Source: Gaoshiqia hydrogeniformans
GTDB taxonomy: Bacteria; Bacteroidota; Bacteroidia; Bacteroidales; Prolixibacteraceae
DNA length: 64,000 nt
Direction: 5' to 3'
NCBI RefSeq assembly: GCF_049347105.1
Contig: NZ_CP186334.1
Location: forward strand, 5,270,001-5,334,000
Shown here piece after piece: positions 61,980 through 64,000 of this stretch (the stretch's first letter is position 1; each line of letters starts with the position of its first letter). The position numbers and the translations under genes were made by a program. The notes below the pieces were generated by a model. It was not told where the DNA came from. It was given only the letters and a program-made list of their open reading frames with translations, and did not search any database.

Positions 61980-63272
61980 ATGAATGTACTCATGTTTGGA
62001 TGGGAATTTCCGCCAAATATTTCCGGGGGCTTGGGAACAGCCTGCTACGGACTGACAAAAAGCTTGTCTTCCCTGGCCAATGTCGACATTACCTTTGTCA
62101 TTCCGAAGGTACATGGCAACGAAATAGAAAACAGCATTCAACTGCGCGGCGCCAATCAGCTTGATTTATTGAAGAGTAAAATCCGTCCGGAAAGACTTAT
62201 GCTTCCGGTTGAATGTTTTAGTATTGAGTCCGGGCTTGTTCCCTACGCCAATCCTGAAGAATACCAAAAACAAGCTCCTGCTTCGGTTGAAGAAATCGGG
62301 ATCAAATCGGATCAGCAAATCGTATCACAAATAAATTTTACCGGAAATTACGGGCCCAACCTGTTTAATGAAATCCATAACTTTTCCGTCGTCGCCGAAC
62401 ATCTGGCCCGGCAAACAAAATTTGACCTGATCCACGCGCACGACTGGTTAACTTTTCCATCCGGAATACTTGCCAAGAAAGTCTCCGGTAAACCCCTGGT
62501 GATTCATGTACATGCCACCGATTTTGACCGTAGCGGCGGCAAAGCAAACCCCAAGGTGTATCAAATAGAAAAAGAAGGTATGGATGAGGCCGATTGCATT
62601 ATCTGCGTCAGTAACCGGACGCGGGAAATGGTTATCGAAAAATATGACATTTCACCCTCCAAAATCAGTACGGTACACAACGGCGTAGAATTTGATGAGC
62701 CGGTAACTGACCCCGAAAGACTGAAAAGAAACCGGGAAAAAATTGTAACCTTTCTGGGCCGGATTACCCTGCAAAAAGGGCCTGAATATTTCATCCGGGT
62801 TGCTGAGATGGTCCTTGAGAAAATGGATCATGTCCGATTCATTATGGCCGGCAGCGGCGATCTGCTCCACGAGATGATTAAAAAAGCAGCCCGCGCCGGA
62901 TTAGGGAACAAATTTCTCTTTACCGGCTTTTTAAAAGGAAAGGATGTTCACCGGATGCTTCGTCTTTCGGATGTCTTTGTGATGCCATCCGTATCAGAAC
63001 CCTTTGGCATTTGCCCGCTGGAAGCCATGCAATGCGGTGTGCCCACCATCATTTCAAAGCAATCGGGCGTATCCGAAGTGGTGAAGCACGCCATTAAAGT
63101 CGATTTCTGGGATGTACAGGCGATGGCCGATGCCATCCACGGCATATTATCCTACCCGGCGCTTTTCAACATGATGAAAAAAGAGGGTAAAAAAGAAGTC
63201 ACGGGTATCTGCTGGGAGCAGGCGGCCCAAAAAATTGAGGGTTTATACCGGCAACTCCTGTTATCCGCCTAA
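61980..63272 (+). CDS. GT4 glycosyltransferase (GlgA-like start, retaining)
   Basis: The 430-residue protein has the two-Rossmann GT-B layout: MNVLMFGWEFPPNISGGLGT (glycogen-synthase-like nucleotide-sugar loop), FDLIHAHDWLTFPSG, VSNRTREMVIEKY, TFLGRITLQKGPEYF and SVSEPFGICPLEAMQCGVP with the E-x7-E motif. In Bacteroidota such genes are often beside alpha-amylase or GH57 genes; none is here. Acceptor and donor are not known; a glucan or similar polymer is a guess. An in-frame TTG 51 bases upstream is less likely than the ATG at 61980. Confidence 0.88.
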   Translation: MNVLMFGWEFPPNISGGLGTACYGLTKSLSSLANVDITFVIPKVHGNEIENSIQLRGANQLDLLKSKIRPERLMLPVECFSIESGLVPYANPEEYQKQAPASVEEIGIKSDQQIVSQINFTGNYGPNLFNEIHNFSVVAEHLARQTKFDLIHAHDWLTFPSGILAKKVSGKPLVIHVHATDFDRSGGKANPKVYQIEKEGMDEADCIICVSNRTREMVIEKYDISPSKISTVHNGVEFDEPVTDPERLKRNREKIVTFLGRITLQKGPEYFIRVAEMVLEKMDHVRFIMAGSGDLLHEMIKKAARAGLGNKFLFTGFLKGKDVHRMLRLSDVFVMPSVSEPFGICPLEAMQCGVPTIISKQSGVSEVVKHAIKVDFWDVQAMADAIHGILSYPALFNMMKKEGKKEVTGICWEQAAQKIEGLYRQLLLSA

Positions 63273-63277
63273 AAGGT

Positions 63278-64000
63278 TCAATTCAGCTTCAGCTCTTTTA
63301 GAATACGGATTGTCAGATCAAACGCGGGATTTGCCATCGCTCCGTGATCAAATCCGTCGAGCTCAAACAAATAGGTCTCCCGGTGTCCGGCTACTTTCAT
63401 CATCCGGTACATGTAAGCATTCTCTTCGTAACGACCAAGCATTTCCAACTCGCGGTCGCCGGTAATCAGGTACAGGGGCGGCGCATCGGGACGCACAAAA
63501 TATAGCGGGGCAAATTCGTCAATCAAGGGTTGGGTTCCGGCCATCCCCCGCTCCGAACGAATCAGAAAATGCGTGATGGTATGCCCACTAAACGGAATCA
63601 AAGCCGCCACCTGGTCTGAGTCGATATGGTAACCTGCCAGGTAACGTTTATCCAAAACCGCCATACTACCCAGGTAACCGCCGGCCGAATGACCGGATAC
63701 AACAATCCGTTCTTTCGAACCGCCAAATTCTTCAATATGATTGAACGCCCAGGCCACCGCGGCCGCGGCATCTTCAATATATTCAGGACATTTCACCTTC
63801 GGCCCCAGCCGGTAATTTACTGCAACAACGGCAAATCCTTTATTCTTCCATTGTTCGGGGATGAACTTTTCTCCGCCGGTGATGCCACCCCCGTGAAACC
63901 AAATCACCGTTGTAAAACCCGGCTTATTGTCAGGATAATACAGATCAAGCCGGCAACGTTCCTCCATATAATCGGTAAGTTCGCCGCTTCGGTACAGAAG
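63278..64000 (-). CDS. Alpha/beta hydrolase (esterase-like), cut by the window end
   Basis: The protein has an esterase/lipase fold: WFHGGGITGGEK (oxyanion region), GHSAGGYLGSMAV (nucleophile serine in G-H-S-A-G) and FELDGFDHGAM (histidine), with YLITGDRELEML before the acid residue. The frame stays open past the last base. Eleven codons upstream of the MEERCRLDLYYP methionine read LLYRSGELTDY, which suits continuation, so the start is probably outside. It resembles BD-FAE/HSL-type esterases. It converges on the GT4 gene with a 5-bp gap. Confidence 0.85.
   Translation of the reverse strand, partial: LLYRSGELTDYMEERCRLDLYYPDNKPGFTTVIWFHGGGITGGEKFIPEQWKNKGFAVVAVNYRLGPKVKCPEYIEDAAAAVAWAFNHIEEFGGSKERIVVSGHSAGGYLGSMAVLDKRYLAGYHIDSDQVAALIPFSGHTITHFLIRSERGMAGTQPLIDEFAPLYFVRPDAPPLYLITGDRELEMLGRYEENAYMYRMMKVAGHRETYLFELDGFDHGAMANPAFDLTIRILKELKLN

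Overview
The window comes from a Bacteroidota chromosome. The evidence is a SusC/SusD pair with pectate lyases, a type IX secretion sorting domain, a DUF4954 protein, an archaeal-type prolyl-tRNA synthetase, and promoters with the TAnnTTTG -7 box. Shine-Dalgarno sequences are nearly absent (one striking exception at 32542-32549). The gene mix fits a free-living or sediment polysaccharide degrader of the Marinilabiliales/Prolixibacteraceae kind, but that placement is inference. No rRNA, tRNA, CRISPR array, prophage or transposase was found.

Layout. 1-10.7 kb holds housekeeping genes: prs (5' part only), engB, manA, a Dabb protein, udk, an exonuclease, smpB, a Yip1-like protein, miaA, an acyl-ACP thioesterase, map, a histidine kinase with an atypical H-box, a GroES-like protein and an aminotransferase. 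10.7-11.9 kb is a repeat-rich patch around a small membrane-protein gene, with a 50-bp copy of that gene's 3' end, a 22-bp tandem repeat and degenerate short-word repeats. 11.9-22.2 kb is a hexosamine/galactoside locus. On the minus strand lie a GH2 beta-galactosidase, a GH20 hexosaminidase and a GH109-like enzyme. Divergently on the plus strand lie an N-acetylhexosamine-kinase-like phosphotransferase, a CBM9-like protein and a LacI regulator. 22.3-32.5 kb is mixed housekeeping: a mini type IX sorting-domain protein, a 56-residue ferredoxin, nth, an ABC-F ATPase, an FMN-binding protein with a porin, tilS, pepT and proS. 32.5-35.6 kb encodes a Tyr/Ser-rich lipoprotein and a FadL-like outer-membrane protein. 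35.8-39.6 kb is a tight four-gene operon ending in DUF4954 and nagB. 39.7-41.3 kb has an ECF sigma factor and its neighbours.

41.4-46.0 kb is the most unusual region. It is a translationally coupled corrinoid methyltransferase operon: B12-binding protein, UroD-type methyltransferase fused to a thioredoxin-like domain, CobW/G3E GTPase, and a MetH-activation-like protein with a cysteine cluster. A divergent AraC regulator adjoins it, and a structured 103-nt element lies just past its 3' end. No RamA-type reactivator and no pterin methyltransferase lie nearby. This is the best candidate here for an undescribed C1 system.

46.1-60.1 kb is a pectin utilization locus on the minus strand: SusC, SusD, a strong intrinsic terminator, two PL1 pectate lyases, a secreted isomerase-like TIM barrel, a DUF3826 protein and a large beta-helix plus hydrolase protein. 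LacI-type palindromes lie upstream of SusC. 60.5-64.0 kb holds a LutA-like protein, a GT4 glycosyltransferase and an alpha/beta hydrolase cut by the window end.

How the parts fit: the two carbohydrate loci would release galactose, N-acetylhexosamines and oligogalacturonides. The kinase and NagB would carry hexosamines toward glycolysis. All functions are read from motifs and context; no database search was run.
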